Below the pieces are notes generated by a model that saw only the letters and a list, made by a program, of their open reading frames with translations, did no database searches and had not been told where the DNA came from. A stretch of DNA of 64,000 bases. Origin: Narthecium ossifragum (Eukaryota > Streptophyta > Magnoliopsida > Dioscoreales > Nartheciaceae). Below are positions 1 to 11,250 of this stretch, in pieces. The position numbers and the translations under genes were made by a program. Positions within the stretch are counted from its first letter, which is position 1, and every line of letters begins with the position of its first letter. The stretch spans positions 22,365,042 to 22,429,041 of the forward strand of contig OY986974.1 of NCBI GenBank assembly GCA_963920575.1, given 5' to 3'.

Positions 1-1006
1 CACATGTGAGTTGCTCAGCACTGCTGTCAAACCCTTTAAGGACCGTGTGTCAGGGAAGTCTCCCAACGAAGCATCAACTAGAGTACTAACAATACACTTC
101 ATCAAAAATGAACCAGACAAGGAGATTAGTCTCAATATCAGAAGAGAAAAACAAGAGACATTTCCCTCTTCAACTTTATACCAGCTTTTCTCAAAGTGTG
201 AGCTCCTTGTCTCCTACATATTCACCTCATAGTAGACCCGATAAATCCTTCAGTCAATACTTCCAATAAATGATACCTGATAGGAGGTTTTCTAACCTAT
301 CCATAATATAATTATTAGTGCACATGATAATGAAAGAATGTTAGGGCCCGGTTATTTTGTCCATTTCTGTAATCATTTTCATGCAAACAGAAAATAGTGT
401 GAAAGCATTTGGTTTGTTTCTTTTAAAAACATTTCTAGAAAACAGAAAACCCGTTTTCCAGAAAACATGAGAAAAGCACCAAATTGTCATTTGAACCATT
501 CTGTTTTCATTTTTCAGAAAATAGCCTTTCAGCATTCCAAACCAAATGCATTTTCTACCAATTGGAAAACAGAAAGAGCAATTGAAAAGAAAAATGAAAA
601 CATGATAGTTTCCAAACTAAACGCCACCTTATTCCTTTGAAACAGGTCAAGCTGGAGGTCTTCTCATATTGGAAAACACAGCGTTAGCTGTATGTCTTCT
701 CAAAAGAGAAAAGAGCATCCCTTGTCATGAAAAATGAGAACATTCCTCTTCATAGGTCTCCGTAATTGAAGCCGGAAGACTAGATTTAATTTTCCTCTGT
801 TGTAATACAGTGTGGTAAGTGAACCACAAGGGTTCACTCTGACTCCATGAAAATGGCTACAATGTGAATGCCAACAAAACAGCTTAATAATGTACTCGGC
901 CTATGTATTAACCAAAAGAGCAATCTTCCTTGGAAAAACGCTAACAATTATACAACAGAACAAATAAAAATGCAAATTAAATAGAACCCAGACTTTAGGA
1001 ACTTAC
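1..1006. other. Left-edge stretch with no confirmed gene; probable intron/3' part of the PP2C gene
   Basis: The PP2C exon at 1007-1243 ends in a clean donor (GTAAGT on minus), so this stretch should hold its next intron and later exons. I could not recognise the expected downstream PP2C block (the SDG and DN metal-binding motifs). On minus, about 1-165 stays open and reads CIVSTLVDASLGDFPD, which I cannot place in a family. A MITE-like block sits at 340-630. Confidence 0.4.
340..630. mobile_element. MITE-like A/T-rich block
   Basis: The block begins near GGGCCCGGTTATTTTG and ends near CAAACTAAACGCC, an imperfect terminal-inverted-repeat pattern. Inside are many short inverted pieces built from GAAAACAG and CTGTTTTC. 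It has no coding capacity. The length of about 290 bp and the intronic position fit a MITE, but target-site duplications were not established. Confidence 0.35.
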
Positions 1007-4000
1007 TCTTTGAATGATAGATCACCAATAGCCCGAGATACAGCTAGCTGACTGTTGACACGAGAGGCACGTGCCCATTCCACAGCATGGCCACCTGGCC
1101 TGGATCAGGATGGTGGTCCTCAGTCAGCTCCTTTAGGAAATATGTATTTCCATCAAACTCAAACGTCTTAGAGTTCCCATATTTGTTGGCTAGAGATCTA
1201 GCATGTAGTCGTCTTTGTTGAATTAAATTCAAGCTATTTCCTGCTATAAGCAAATTACAAGATTACATGTTATCATCTGATGATGAAGCGCATAATGATT
1301 CCAGAAAACTATTAATTAACTGCATGATGCTGAGAAAATTCCTGCACTATAAGGAATGTAAACAAATTTACTTGCCACAACACGCACGCACATACACACA
1401 CCTTCCCCAGAATGTGATTGGACACTTTCCGTGCACAAAATGGCCTTCGAATCACCAACGTGGGCCGTCAAAATATGACCTTCTGTAACAAGAACAACTG
1501 TAGCAGTAGAACCTGCTTGAAGATTTTTTGCCGAAGCCTCCTGCATTAAATTATCTAAATTATGTAAGAAAACCATAAGTTGGAACCTTTTTAGTATAAA
1601 AGATGACAGGGAACATAGAAAGGAAAGCACTACTTGCCCTTAAAAATGTTGTGTCAATGTCATGTATGGTCCTCAGTAAAGATTCCCTTAGTAGCTCCCT
1701 TTGGAACGGCCAATCAAAATAAATATTCAAAATTGGCTTGGACCTGTTAATTTTTCGCATCATTATCATTGACATGCTGTAAATAAGTCATGAATCAAGT
1801 CAATGTCAGACCTAGCTTCTACCCATCTGCAACACACAAGCATGTGCACATATAAGCTTACGGGTTCATATGCCCACTCAAACCAGCTCAACATGAAAGA
1901 ACATATTTTGGTGGCTAAAATAGAGAAGCCATAAGCTTTTGAAGGGCACAGCTTGTGCAACAGAAAGAGTAAGCTCTTAATAACAGCAAATGTATACAAT
2001 CAAAAGAGCTTTAGAAAGGATGGGAACACTTCTATTTCTTCATTGATAACACCAAAAAACAAAATCAGTGTTAATAAATTGCTAAAACTGCTCAAAACTA
2101 GGAACCATATAAAGCACATTTACATAATGTAAAGCTAGAGAAAAAAAAGGCAATGCAAGAAATCATCATAAGTTATAGCCATTACATAGTACATCAACAC
2201 TACAATAATATACAACCAAAAGACTAAACCTGCAAGAAATCATTATAAGTTGTTCACTTACGAAGTTCATCAACACTACAAGATTACAAAGCTAAAGGTC
2301 TAAAGCACTCCAATCTCATTGTCCTTTAATGGTAAGCTTAAAGGCACGACTGACGCAGAACAATCAAACATTTAACTGTTTACATTCAAGAAGAACAATC
2401 GATGTCAAGGCCACACATAGCATCTTGAGATACTAAGGGTCAGGTAATGTTCAGATGGAGATGAAGTACAATATATACGCAACAAGTTCTTAGAAACAAT
2501 TTAAAGAAACAGTTATATCCATTATGCCACGCTTTCCCTTTCTTTAAAATAGCAACACTACACAAGACACATTTCTACTGTACACGAAACAGCTAACTGA
2601 TTTCTATCGTACACAAAACAGCCCACATAGCACTCTTGCAAACTAACATGCGTTTCAGAAAATCCGATACAATATGTTGTCATGAAACCACTAAAGATAT
2701 ATGCTACCAAAAGGAAAATGATAAAGACGCACCTTTCTGGTAAATCATGCCACAATCGCTCCTTATCCTTATTGAGAGCCTGAAGAGCAATATTTTGCTC
2801 AAAACGGAATTTCAACCACTCACTAGGTATCTTCAGTGCCATGGGGTACCAATCATCAAGGAGAAAGTGCACATGAAGCAGAAAGTACTCAAGTAGAAGT
2901 TTGGAAGCCATGTCACTAGCTTCAGCCCCATTATGACCATCGCAAACTGCCAGCAGATCCATACTGATCTCCTTAATCCCTCTTCTCCCTGTAAGAGCTC
3001 AAAACTTCTCAAAAACATAAAAATAGACAAGAAACCAACTCAAGATGCAAAGAGAAGACATGAATTTCATGCTAACCTCGCCCGGAAAGCTTGAAACGTA
3101 TTCTTTAGCAAACAAAGCAAAACTCTTTAAGCAAATAGAACATTGCAATCTAATATCTACCTTAGCTCCAGAAAAAAAAAATTCCTCTCACTAAAAAAAT
3201 TTCACCTTCATATAACCCTTCTTGTTAATATCCACAAGGGCTCAAAGAACAAAAGAACAAACTTCTTTCCAACTGCATCCATCTTGAGGCTCATGGCAGA
3301 TTTTTGAGCCCAAGGTGTCACCATACCTTGGACCACATCAGCTCCTTGTAGAGACTAGTAACATCGCAACCTTGCAGAGTCGTGCCCACCAAAATGGCAG
3401 GTAATAGCATGCAACAATAGCTAAAATTTATATTCCATCAAATTCGTAGCTAGGTACAAATCGAAACATAGAAATTAAAGGTGCAAAAGAGACATGCACC
3501 CTGGCTTCAAACCTGCCATCCCCATCCACCATAAACCCTACACCCGACCCAAACCTCCCACCCCCCCAACCCAAACAACCCCCGAGAAAAAAAGAAACCT
3601 GCCAACAATTGCGAATCAGTTGTCTTGTGGTTTCCCAAACCTAACTATCGAAGTGTTGACCTTCTTCCATGACTAGAACTTTCGTCGTCACACTTCTTCT
3701 ACACCTATGCTCTATGGGTCTAATTCCTATTGCCGTATGGAAAAAATTTCTTATTGCCCTCCAATTATGTTCAAATCAACAATAAATAATGTGAGATTCA
3801 TTCTCATCAGTATTCCCTTTTCCTGTGTTTGCTTATTTGATAACAAGAATCAAAAAGCTACAAAAACCTCTTAAGTTACCCTTTCTCTTCAACTTTTTCG
3901 TCACCATTACTTCCCGGAACTTATTCTGGTTAGAGTCCAACATTAGTTGTGGAATTTTATATCTGAAAATATTGTTTTTAGTGAGCATTTAATAACTCAA

Positions 4001-6120
4001 CAGTGTACTTGTGGTACTACAAATTGAGAGATCATTGAGATACAACAAGAAAGTGAAGCTTGGTGCTTGAAGCTCGAAGCTGTTTATGACAGTTAATGTG
4101 AAGGATTAAAAAAGAAGGGTATGAATTTTTACATCAAGCCGAGGGTTAGATTGGTAGTTAAAGAGAAAGTTAACTTCTACAGCAATGGCTTCTGTATTGA
4201 CTGGCATTTCTGGTATTTAGAACTAGGATTCTTCTGGGACTCCTTTTAGATTATGTATCGATTTGAAATTTCCTAGCCAAGATCAAAAGAAGTTTTTGCA
4301 ACTCAGGTATGCTCCATGTATGTCAAGTGAAAGGTAGTCTCCATTTTTAACAATGAATAGCTGTTTTGCCTCAAAATTTCAAGGAAAATTTTAGCACTCA
4401 CACCAATAACTAAACAGATGATAACCTGATCTTAAAAAGTTTTAGCTAGTTTCCAATAAATCTGAATCAGAAGACTTAACATCGCGCAAGTATATATTTC
4501 CATCCTTCAAGAACCAGTTGAAGACGATTATCTCAATAAAAACCCAACAATTCGAACTACACAGACATAGAGACAACTGGTATGAGCTGGAAAAAATATG
4601 TGAACAATATATCTGCAAAGCTTCCTACATACAAGCTTTTTTACAATCACTTGTGCACAATTAATCCCTTCCCTATACTATTATCCTTGTTTCTGCTCAA
4701 CCGGAAATTTTTCCTGTCGAATTATACAATCATTACATCATATTTCAATGCTTGACCGTAAAGAAACTATTCTACGACTTTGTGTGTATTTTGTGAACAA
4801 AACAGAAACTAATCACGTGTCAACCACTAGCATCCTTTGACCACAGAGTGTCAAAAGCGGCTGGGAAACTACAATCTTGCTTAAGGGCCATTGGAAAATA
4901 CAGAAATATATTTTCCCAAAAAAGATGTGTTACAATAGATGGAAATAATCAAACAAATATACTTGTTTTTATAGTATATCAAAAATCTGAAAAATGCAAA
5001 ACTTGCCTCTTAACTTTCTCAAGAAGGTTAAATTTTCTCCAAATTGGCCAGACTTTTGCTTTTCGAGAACAATTCCTTAATGAAACACTTGTAAATAACT
5101 AAATATTAAGGGTGTCAATTTGGAGTCGATAATAAAACAACCTGACTCACATCTAACCTGATATTTGATTGATTCCTTATATGAAGACTTAAAGACTTCA
5201 AATTCAGCTATATATATCTGTGTGTAATTACAACCTAAACTCCACCCAACATCGCTCTTGCTCCTCATTGTCAATCTCCCACCATAAACAACCACATTAT
5301 AAGTTCTAATGTAGAAGAAAGACCTAAACCCTGGAATTGGAAACCTGATCTAGCTGGACCATGGTTGCAGATGAATGGGATGGAAACATGGAAGACACTG
5401 TGCAAAAGTCGAGAATACTAAACTTAGAAACAGTCACATGCAAGCTAATTTTCGTGTAATTCACTCTTTCTAGTCTCCACAGCCATGTTCCCACAAATTA
5501 CTGAAGAATCTACAGCAATAATGCAAAAGAAGACCTAATCACCAACCACACAGATTTCTCCACTCTATCCAAATTCATAAACCCTACCTGCCGGTATTTT
5601 CCACCATTACCCATTCTGACTACAACAAACACCCAAAATCTACTTAAATTCATCAACCTTCACTACATGAAAACCGTAGAAGTATCAGAGAACGGCAGTT
5701 CGAGAGGAAGAATAGCGGTTACCAATGAACGGGATGCGAACATCAAGGGCGCACACAAGGCGGTCCTCTTGGTATCCCCTCAGGCCAGTGTTGAGAGCGG
5801 AGTCGCACCTACGGGATGCCGATGAGGGGCCGCGGCTTCCGTGGTCGATGGCCAAGCTAAACCGCTCCTTGTAGATGCATGGCCAGGCACTCGGGGGATT
5901 GTATAACTGCGGGGGCTCCGCCGTCTCTATAAATCTCAAGACAATCCCCGGGAGTATCGCCGCCTTCCGCCGGCGGGAAGCATAGCAGCAGGAGGAGCGC
6001 GAATCCGCCGAGGAGGAGCGCGAATCCGCCGAGGAGGAGCGCGAATCCGCCGAGGAGGAGCCCACGGGCCACGGCGGTGGAAACCCATCGGAGGAAGAGC
6101 ACGGGTTTTTGATGAGACTG
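1007..6120 (-). pseudogene. PP2C-type protein phosphatase gene (PP2C 51-like, secretory N-terminus), 5' exons, apparently broken
   Basis: Five exons read leftwards: about 6120-5723, 2988-2733, 1743-1638, 1540-1402 and 1243-1007. Exon 1 has a Leu-rich signal-peptide-like stretch, then CLEIYRDGGAPAVIQSPEC and YQEDRLVCALDVRIPF. Exon 2 carries the metal-binding DGHNGAEASDMAS block. Exon 4 has AGSTATVV and HVGDSKA. Exon 5 has ELTEDHHPD and SRAIGDLSF. This is the order of plant PP2C catalytic domains, and the N-terminal pattern is that of PP2C 51 relatives. Splice phases match from exon to exon; exon 3 uses a GC donor. Two breaks stand out. In exon 1 the SPEC frame and the YQEDR frame differ by one shift. 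In exon 5 about 30 nt between HHPD and GGHAVEWA are missing and the frame changes. I see no ATG in the signal-peptide frame downstream of the TATA-like site. The later exons lie off the left edge or are lost. A PP2C remnant is likely; sequence errors are the alternative. Confidence 0.75.
5990..6063. repeat. 21-bp tandem repeat inside PP2C exon 1
   Basis: About three copies of a 21-bp unit (GAGGAGCGCGAATCCGCCGAG). On minus it codes LLLGGFA repeated three times and so lengthens the hydrophobic core of the predicted signal peptide without changing frame. Confidence 0.85.
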
Positions 6121-6145
6121 GTTTCGTATGGAGGTCGTTAGTTTA

Positions 6146-6156
6146 GTTATATAGGG
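6146..6156 (-). promoter_or_regulatory. Candidate TATA box upstream of the PP2C gene
   Basis: On minus the sequence reads CCTATATAACT. It lies some 60 bp before the first downstream ATG (6088-6086). That ATG is not in the frame of the signal peptide, so either transcription starts elsewhere or exon 1 carries another frame error. Confidence 0.35.
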
Positions 6157-6639
6157 GTGATTGGGATTGGGGAGGCTGAGGGAGTTAGTCTCATACAAGA
6201 GCATCACCATCATACCAACGGCTTACATCGTTTTGAATCCCGTCTAAAGGCCCAGATTTTTCCAGCACATGATAACCAACAGAACCTTTGGAACGAATGC
6301 AAAAGATCTGAGTCTTAAGATGAGATTCAAAACAATCTTGACCGTTGTAAGAGGGAAGCCTGGTACAAGGCAAACTTAGACGGGGTACGAGGGATTAGCC
6401 CGGACAAACTGGGTTACTCAGTTGGCTGAATTAGGCCACTTTCACATTGTTTTCAAGAAAGGGAAAGCAAAAAATCCAAAATCTCCAATAGAATCCATTA
6501 CATTCAAATATCCAATCACTCAACTGTCCCCGTCCCCGAAAATAGGGTTAACGCCTCATGGACAGTAATCTGATCCTCCTGCTTCCATAAAAACTTATGA
6601 GTGCTGATTTATGTACCTGACCAGTGGCATGTACATTAC

Positions 6640-6870
6640 ACATGTCATTGAATCGGTAATAAGGTACCGATTAATTGATCTATTTTCATCGAAATCGGTA
6701 TCTCATTAACGATGGACTATATCAATCAATCGGTATCTCATTACCGATTGAATGTACCAATGATCAGATCGGTAGTGAAGTACCGATTGGTTGATCTAGC
6801 CCATCAGAATCTCACTACCGATGGAATATATCAATTAATCGGTATCTTACTACCGATTAGATGAATGCAC
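6640..6870. repeat. Tandem array of palindromic AATCGGTA...TACCGATT units
   Basis: At least four AATCGGTA-type half sites alternate with TACCGATT/TACCGATG half sites about 10 bp apart. The linkers share TTGATC and ATATATCAAT. The half sites are complementary, so each unit can fold into a small stem-loop, and the units recur roughly every 60-70 bp. No ORF lies here. Confidence 0.75.
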
Positions 6871-7366
6871 ATGCCACGTGCCTATATACACAAATCTTTA
6901 TTCAAAACATATATTGAATAGAGCTCTTTAAACAAAAAGTTGTAACACATTAAAAAAAAGGGATATTTACTTTTGATGACTTCAAAACTTCTTAAATTTC
7001 AAATGCACCCATACAATCTTTACCTTCACGTATGCAACCCTAAAAACATTGAGAAAATATTAATCATGCCCTCCGGTTACTAGCCAGTGAATATTGATGG
7101 AATATACGTAATGTCGTTAAGGGAGCCTTATTAAAAGACAATTATATTCCTATGTTACCGTTGTAGCGTGGGTTCACATTGAATGAATGAGGTCCACCAC
7201 AACGGTCTTCTTCTCTATTGGATCTAGGGTTCCTACTGATCTACTGATCCAGAGCTAGGGCTTCTTCTCTAGGAAGAGAGCTCGCCCCCTCATGCAACCG
7301 TCGAATTGCAAGGACTCGCATCTCCCCATCCGACCCTTCTCTCAATACATTCATCCCATATTCTCC

Positions 7367-7798
7367 ATGGCTACACCGAAGAATAGATGGACAGCTTCTG
7401 CAACATCTTCTCCATCACCATCAATTAGCTCGGCTTCCACCATCCTTTGCCATTGCAAAGAGCCTTGTACTATTCGCCATTCAAATCAGAGTTACAGCAA
7501 AGAAAGAGGTTTCTATGGTTGCCCACGATATAAGGTGCATTTCTCCCTTAATTTCTTCCTTTTTTATGCAAAGAGTAATCAAAACATGCTATCGTTCATA
7601 TTTCAGAACACCGACGAAACTGGGTGTGGATTTTTTATTTGGATTGATGGTCTCGGGCACTCAACCGTCGACTTGACGCGTCAATTCAAAGAACTGGAGA
7701 ACGTGATGATGAATAGGATGACCTCTCTCGAAGAAAGTCTGGCTACATCACAAATCATGAAAAAGATGGAGAAGAATGCTTTAAAGATGTCTTTTTGA
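7367..7798 (+). CDS. Small GRF-type zinc-finger protein (about 119 aa)
   Basis: I place exon 1 at 7367-7534 and exon 2 at 7607-7798, joined across a 72-nt GT-AG intron (donor after CPRYK, acceptor TTTCAG before NTDETGCGFFIW). The spliced protein has Cys-x-Cys (CHCKEPC), GFYGCPRYK and then CGFFIWID, the spacing of the plant GRF zinc finger, which binds nucleic acid. The intron length is divisible by three and has no stop, so the unspliced frame is also open, but splicing is what restores the GRF spacing. The C-terminus (LTRQFKELENVMM...SLEESLA) looks like a short coiled coil. I chose ATG 7367; an in-frame ATG at 7292 would add 25 residues of no recognised type. Such genes occur in large numbers in plants, often near transposons. 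Confidence 0.7.
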   Translation: MATPKNRWTASATSSPSPSISSASTILCHCKEPCTIRHSNQSYSKERGFYGCPRYKVHFSLNFFLFYAKSNQNMLSFIFQNTDETGCGFFIWIDGLGHSTVDLTRQFKELENVMMNRMTSLEESLATSQIMKKMEKNALKMSF

Positions 7799-8879
7799 CT
7801 GCATGCTCTACTTATTGCAATTGTAGTAACGTTGATGTTGGAGATTTTACTTTAAACTTTTGTTTGAGTTTGTACCTTTAAATATTGCAAGATCATGTAC
7901 GATTTTGAGATTTTCAATATCAATTAGCTTTGGATTTCCTACACCTTATACAGATCCCCTCCCCTGTTTTATATTGTTCCTAAACAATTTACATGGTTTT
8001 ATTTCTTCCCTTTTCATGCATACAATTTAAATAGCATTGCAATTGAGAACCCAGGTTCCTTAGCAGTGCAATTATTCTACAAGGAGTGCTATAAAATGCA
8101 ATTGCCCTGTCAATACATAACAGGGCATATGCATATAATTTCAACACATGGCTGGACAAATGCACTCCATTTCCTTTGTTAATTGAGAACCCAACAAGTA
8201 CAAATAAACCATACAGTTGCCTCAATGTCTGCACAACTGGCTAGATACCAGTACCAGTTTCAGATAACTGTGAGCAATACATATCAATTGCCCCTTCAAT
8301 ACATACAATTTCAATTCATAATAGTTATCCTTTCAATGAACAATAGCTAGAACATACATATACTCCATTTATTCACACGAAACACTTGCAGTACATAAAT
8401 AGACAATTAATTACTGAAACTGTGACAATACATACTCCATTAATTACTGAAGCTATGGCATTACATAAATAGACAGTTTCATATAACTGTGGCAATACAT
8501 ACTCCATTCATCACTTGACAATTTGAGAACTGTCATTCAAAAAATTATCATCCACGAAATACAATCCAAAATTTGATATATCTATCAGACCATACAGAAT
8601 CTATTATCCAGAACATACATCATTGGACAGTTTCCATCTAGCTACAAAATTTGGTATATCTATCAAACCCTCCATGGAGCTCAAGATCTATTAAATAGAT
8701 CTCTAGATTTGGTAGAAGGGGGTGCTTCATCATGGGTGTAAAGGCTCATCCCATGTTTACTACAAATGCAAAAGTTTTAGGTTAGAACTGATCAAATGAC
8801 GGCTAAAATAAAGCACTATTGACTTTTATGCAGTACAAATTATTTACCCATAAAACATTTGCTCTCCAGAAGTTAATGC
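7799..8879. other. A/T-rich intergenic stretch, no gene seen
   Basis: This is the 3' flank of the GRF gene. About 8260-8660 has loose repetition of short phrases (CAATACATA, ACTCCATT, ATAAATAGACA, ATTACTGAA) that suggests an old degraded tandem array. No coding signal was recognised on either strand. Confidence 0.5.
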
Positions 8880-9295
8880 TATTGACCCTCTTCTTGGTCT
8901 TACCCTTCCTCTGCCTCTGCCAGCCTTAGGTCCACCAGCTCCCCTACCAACCTCAGCATTACCCCCATCACTTCTAGCTTCACCGTTTCCCCTACCAACC
9001 CTACCATTTCCCCTACCAAACCCAATTTTTCGTTTGCCTTTGCCACCACTAGCTCCAATATTCCCTCTGCCTCAGCCACCCCTGGGGGAAAGGATGTGAA
9101 ACTTAAAATAAATTAATACTTTCAAACACAATTAATTACTAATGCAAACCTAGGATCCATGAAATGCTCACCTATTGGCAAAATTGTCAATTTCTACAGC
9201 AGATGAGGCTTGGCTTTGAGACCCTGTGTTGTCTCTTGCATCTCCTCCAGTCAAAGGCTCCTTACAAGTGGTCTTGTGGTGGCCGTTTTTCACAT
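8880..9295 (-). pseudogene. C-terminal remnant of a MULE (MuDR-like) transposase
   Basis: Reading leftwards from 9295, the translation gives VKNGHHKTTCKEPL, a degenerate zinc knuckle. Next come SQSQASSAVEIDNFANR and, after a probable intron (about 9176-9089), a Gly/Arg-rich tail (GRGNGRVGRGNGEARSD, then AGRGRGRVRPRRG). A zinc knuckle followed by a GR-rich tail is the usual C-terminal end of plant MULE transposases. The catalytic and SWIM parts are missing. The right edge coincides with the outer end of the inverted repeat beginning near 9296, so the element was probably cut by that rearrangement. Confidence 0.5.
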
Positions 9296-10680
9296 CTCTT
9301 TATTCTATTTCTAGCAGGGCGGCATTTTACTACTTAGTTCCTCTAAACCCTTGGATCTTTATTGATCTTTTTTAATTTTTTTTGTTAGAATGAGAAAGCT
9401 CATTCTGGGTATTTGAGTGGTATGCGCGAAAAGCATTTTGGACAAGTGTTTGCTAATGCCTCAAGATTATTGACTTTCTCTCGGAAGAAAACTATATTGG
9501 ATATAGTTATTCTTCAGTATATGTGTCTGGCAAAAGAAGATAGATTGGAAGAAAGACTGAGCTATATTTCTAGATATGTGCCGTCAGAAGAGACGAGCTC
9601 AGGAGAAGTATGGCTTGTGTTCCGATATGAAGACAGATCATTGTTTAAGTGGTCTATGCACCTGAAGATGCTGAAGCTCTATCCTTCCAATTGTCATATC
9701 ATTCTTCATGATGGTATTGGCTAAGGACAACAAAAGCTGGAACGAGAGAATTTAAGAAAATTTTGCGGCAGCTGGTATTGTTTACAACTCTATTCTCAAG
9801 TATTTTAAGTTCATTAGCTTGTTAAAATACTAAGCAAGCCTCTAAATTCCACTAGTTTGGAATATGACATCTAAGCACGTAAATTAACAGCAACACAAAT
9901 AATATGACATGCATACACATGAAAGATTAGATCAAAGATCATGATCCCAGTAAAATAAGAAGCAACATGGACATTGACAAGAAGCATCATAAACGAGCGT
10001 TGAAACCTAGTAAAACAGTAATTAAAGGCAAACAGAAGCCAGATTCCACTAAACAATGCAAACTATTTGTGTTGCTGCCAATTTGCGTGCTTACATGTCA
10101 TATTCCAAACTAGTGGGATCTAGGAGGTTTGCTTAGTATTTTAACAAGCTAATGAACTTAAAAGACTTGAGAATAGAGTTGTAAACAATACCAGCTGGCA
10201 CAAAATTTCCTTAAATTCTCTCCGTCCAGCTTTTGCTGTCCTCAGCCAATATCACCATGAAAAAAGATATGGTAATTGGAAGGATAGAGCTTCAGCATCT
10301 TCAGGTGCATAGACTAGCTTAAACAATGATCTGCCTTCATATCAGAACACGAGTCATACTTCTCCTGAGCTCGTCTCTTCTGACGACACATATCTAGAAA
10401 TATAGCTCAGTCCTTCTTCCAATCTATCTACTTTTGCCAGACACATATACTGAAGAATAACTATATCCAATATAGTTTTCTTCCGAGAGAAAGTCAATAA
10501 TCTTGAGGCATTGGCAAACACTTGTCCAAAATGCTTTTCACGCATACCACTCAAATACCCATAATGAGTTTTCTCATTCTAACAAAAAAATTAAAAAAGA
10601 TCAATAAAAATCCAAGAGTTTGGAGGAACTAAGTAGCAAAGTAAAATGCCGGCCTGCTAGAAATTAAATAAAGAGAATAC
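9296..10680. repeat. Long inverted repeat (fold-back) with about 0.6-kb arms
   Basis: The left arm, about 9296-9905, matches the reverse complement of the right arm, about 10056-10680. Shared landmarks are the outer end TTTCTAGCAGG, the coding block SGMREKHFGQVFANAS, the segment GTTTACAACTCTATTCTCAA, and the inner end CACTAGTTTGGAATATGACA. The arms are visibly over 90% alike with few indels. The loop of about 150 bp is A/T-rich. If transcribed, this would form a hairpin of about 600 bp. Confidence 0.9.
9408..9735 (+). pseudogene. Protein-kinase exon fragment, inverted copy in the left arm
   Basis: It reads SGMREKHFGQVFANAS, then LEERLSYISRYVPSEE and EVWLVFRYEDRSL, then loses similarity. The order (LSG-REK-FG-VF-NA, ISRY, E-WLVF) matches my memory of the N-lobe insert of a plant kinase related to the Arabidopsis neighbours of PP2C 51. 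It has no start, nucleotide-binding loop or catalytic motifs. It is the mirror of 10310-10560. Confidence 0.5.
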
Positions 10681-10845
10681 CACCTTCATTTGCTTCAATA
10701 TAAAAAGGGCACTCTTAGTAACATTTGCAATGCAGCTGCTATTAGTTAAAATCCTTTGTAATGCATCATCAAAGAAGCCCCGTCTACGCACTAACCACAC
10801 TTGGCCAAATCCACCTGCGCCAGACCTCTTAGCATTACATATCAT
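10310..10845 (-). pseudogene. Degenerate protein-kinase N-lobe, two exons
   Basis: On minus, 10845-10685 reads RSGAGGFGQVWLV, the Gly-rich nucleotide loop of a kinase, followed by ALQRILTNSSCIANVTK and LFILKQMKV; a donor-like GTATTC follows. The next exon, 10554-10310, reads SGMREKHFGQVFANAS, LSYISRYVSSEETSSGEV, then a stop where the mirror copy has Trp. This keeps the natural exon order, so it is probably the source of the inverted copy at 9408-9735. The kinase lies upstream of the PP2C remnant in the same orientation, possibly a decayed kinase/PP2C neighbour pair. The catalytic loop and DFG motif are absent. Confidence 0.5.
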
Positions 10846-10859
10846 AAGATATCAAAAGT

Positions 10860-11250
10860 TCAGCAAGCTTGAGATTAGATTTCAGATTAGAAATCATGAA
10901 AGAGTTCTTTCAGCAAGGATGCAGGAGTGTAAAAGTGCAGATTTAAATCCCAAATATAATGGGAAGGAGGGCATTCATATGTACACTACTTAGTCTACAA
11001 ACAATATATGCAATTTTGGTGATATAAAATGTGTTGTAGACAATTCTCAAGAAAAGAGATTAGAGATAACCTTAAGAAAGAGATGTCAGCAAGCATGAAA
11101 TTAGATTTCAGATCTAGAAATCATGAAAGAGTTCTCGAAGTTTCAGCAAGGATACAGGAGTTTGAACGTGGAGATTTAAATCCCAAATACAACGAGAAGG
11201 CATGCATTCATATGTACATCTACGTAGTCTATAAACAACATATGCAATGT
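10860..11250. repeat. Tandem duplication of a ~160-bp segment, offset about 228 bp
   Basis: Copies lie at about 10860-11014 and 11089-11250. Both carry GATTAGATTTCAGAT, AATCATGAAAGAGTTCT, GATTTAAATCCCAAATA and CATTCATATGTACA. The copies differ by indels of about 10 bp. The open frames across them look incidental. Confidence 0.8.

Noticed and set aside
1..165. Open minus frame CIVSTLVDASLGDFPD as the last PP2C exon
   Set aside because: It lacks the expected SDG/DN motifs and could not be joined by a splice site I trust.
9611..9735. Continuation of the kinase past EVWLVFRYEDRSL
   Set aside because: After this point the translation no longer follows kinase motifs and a stop soon appears.
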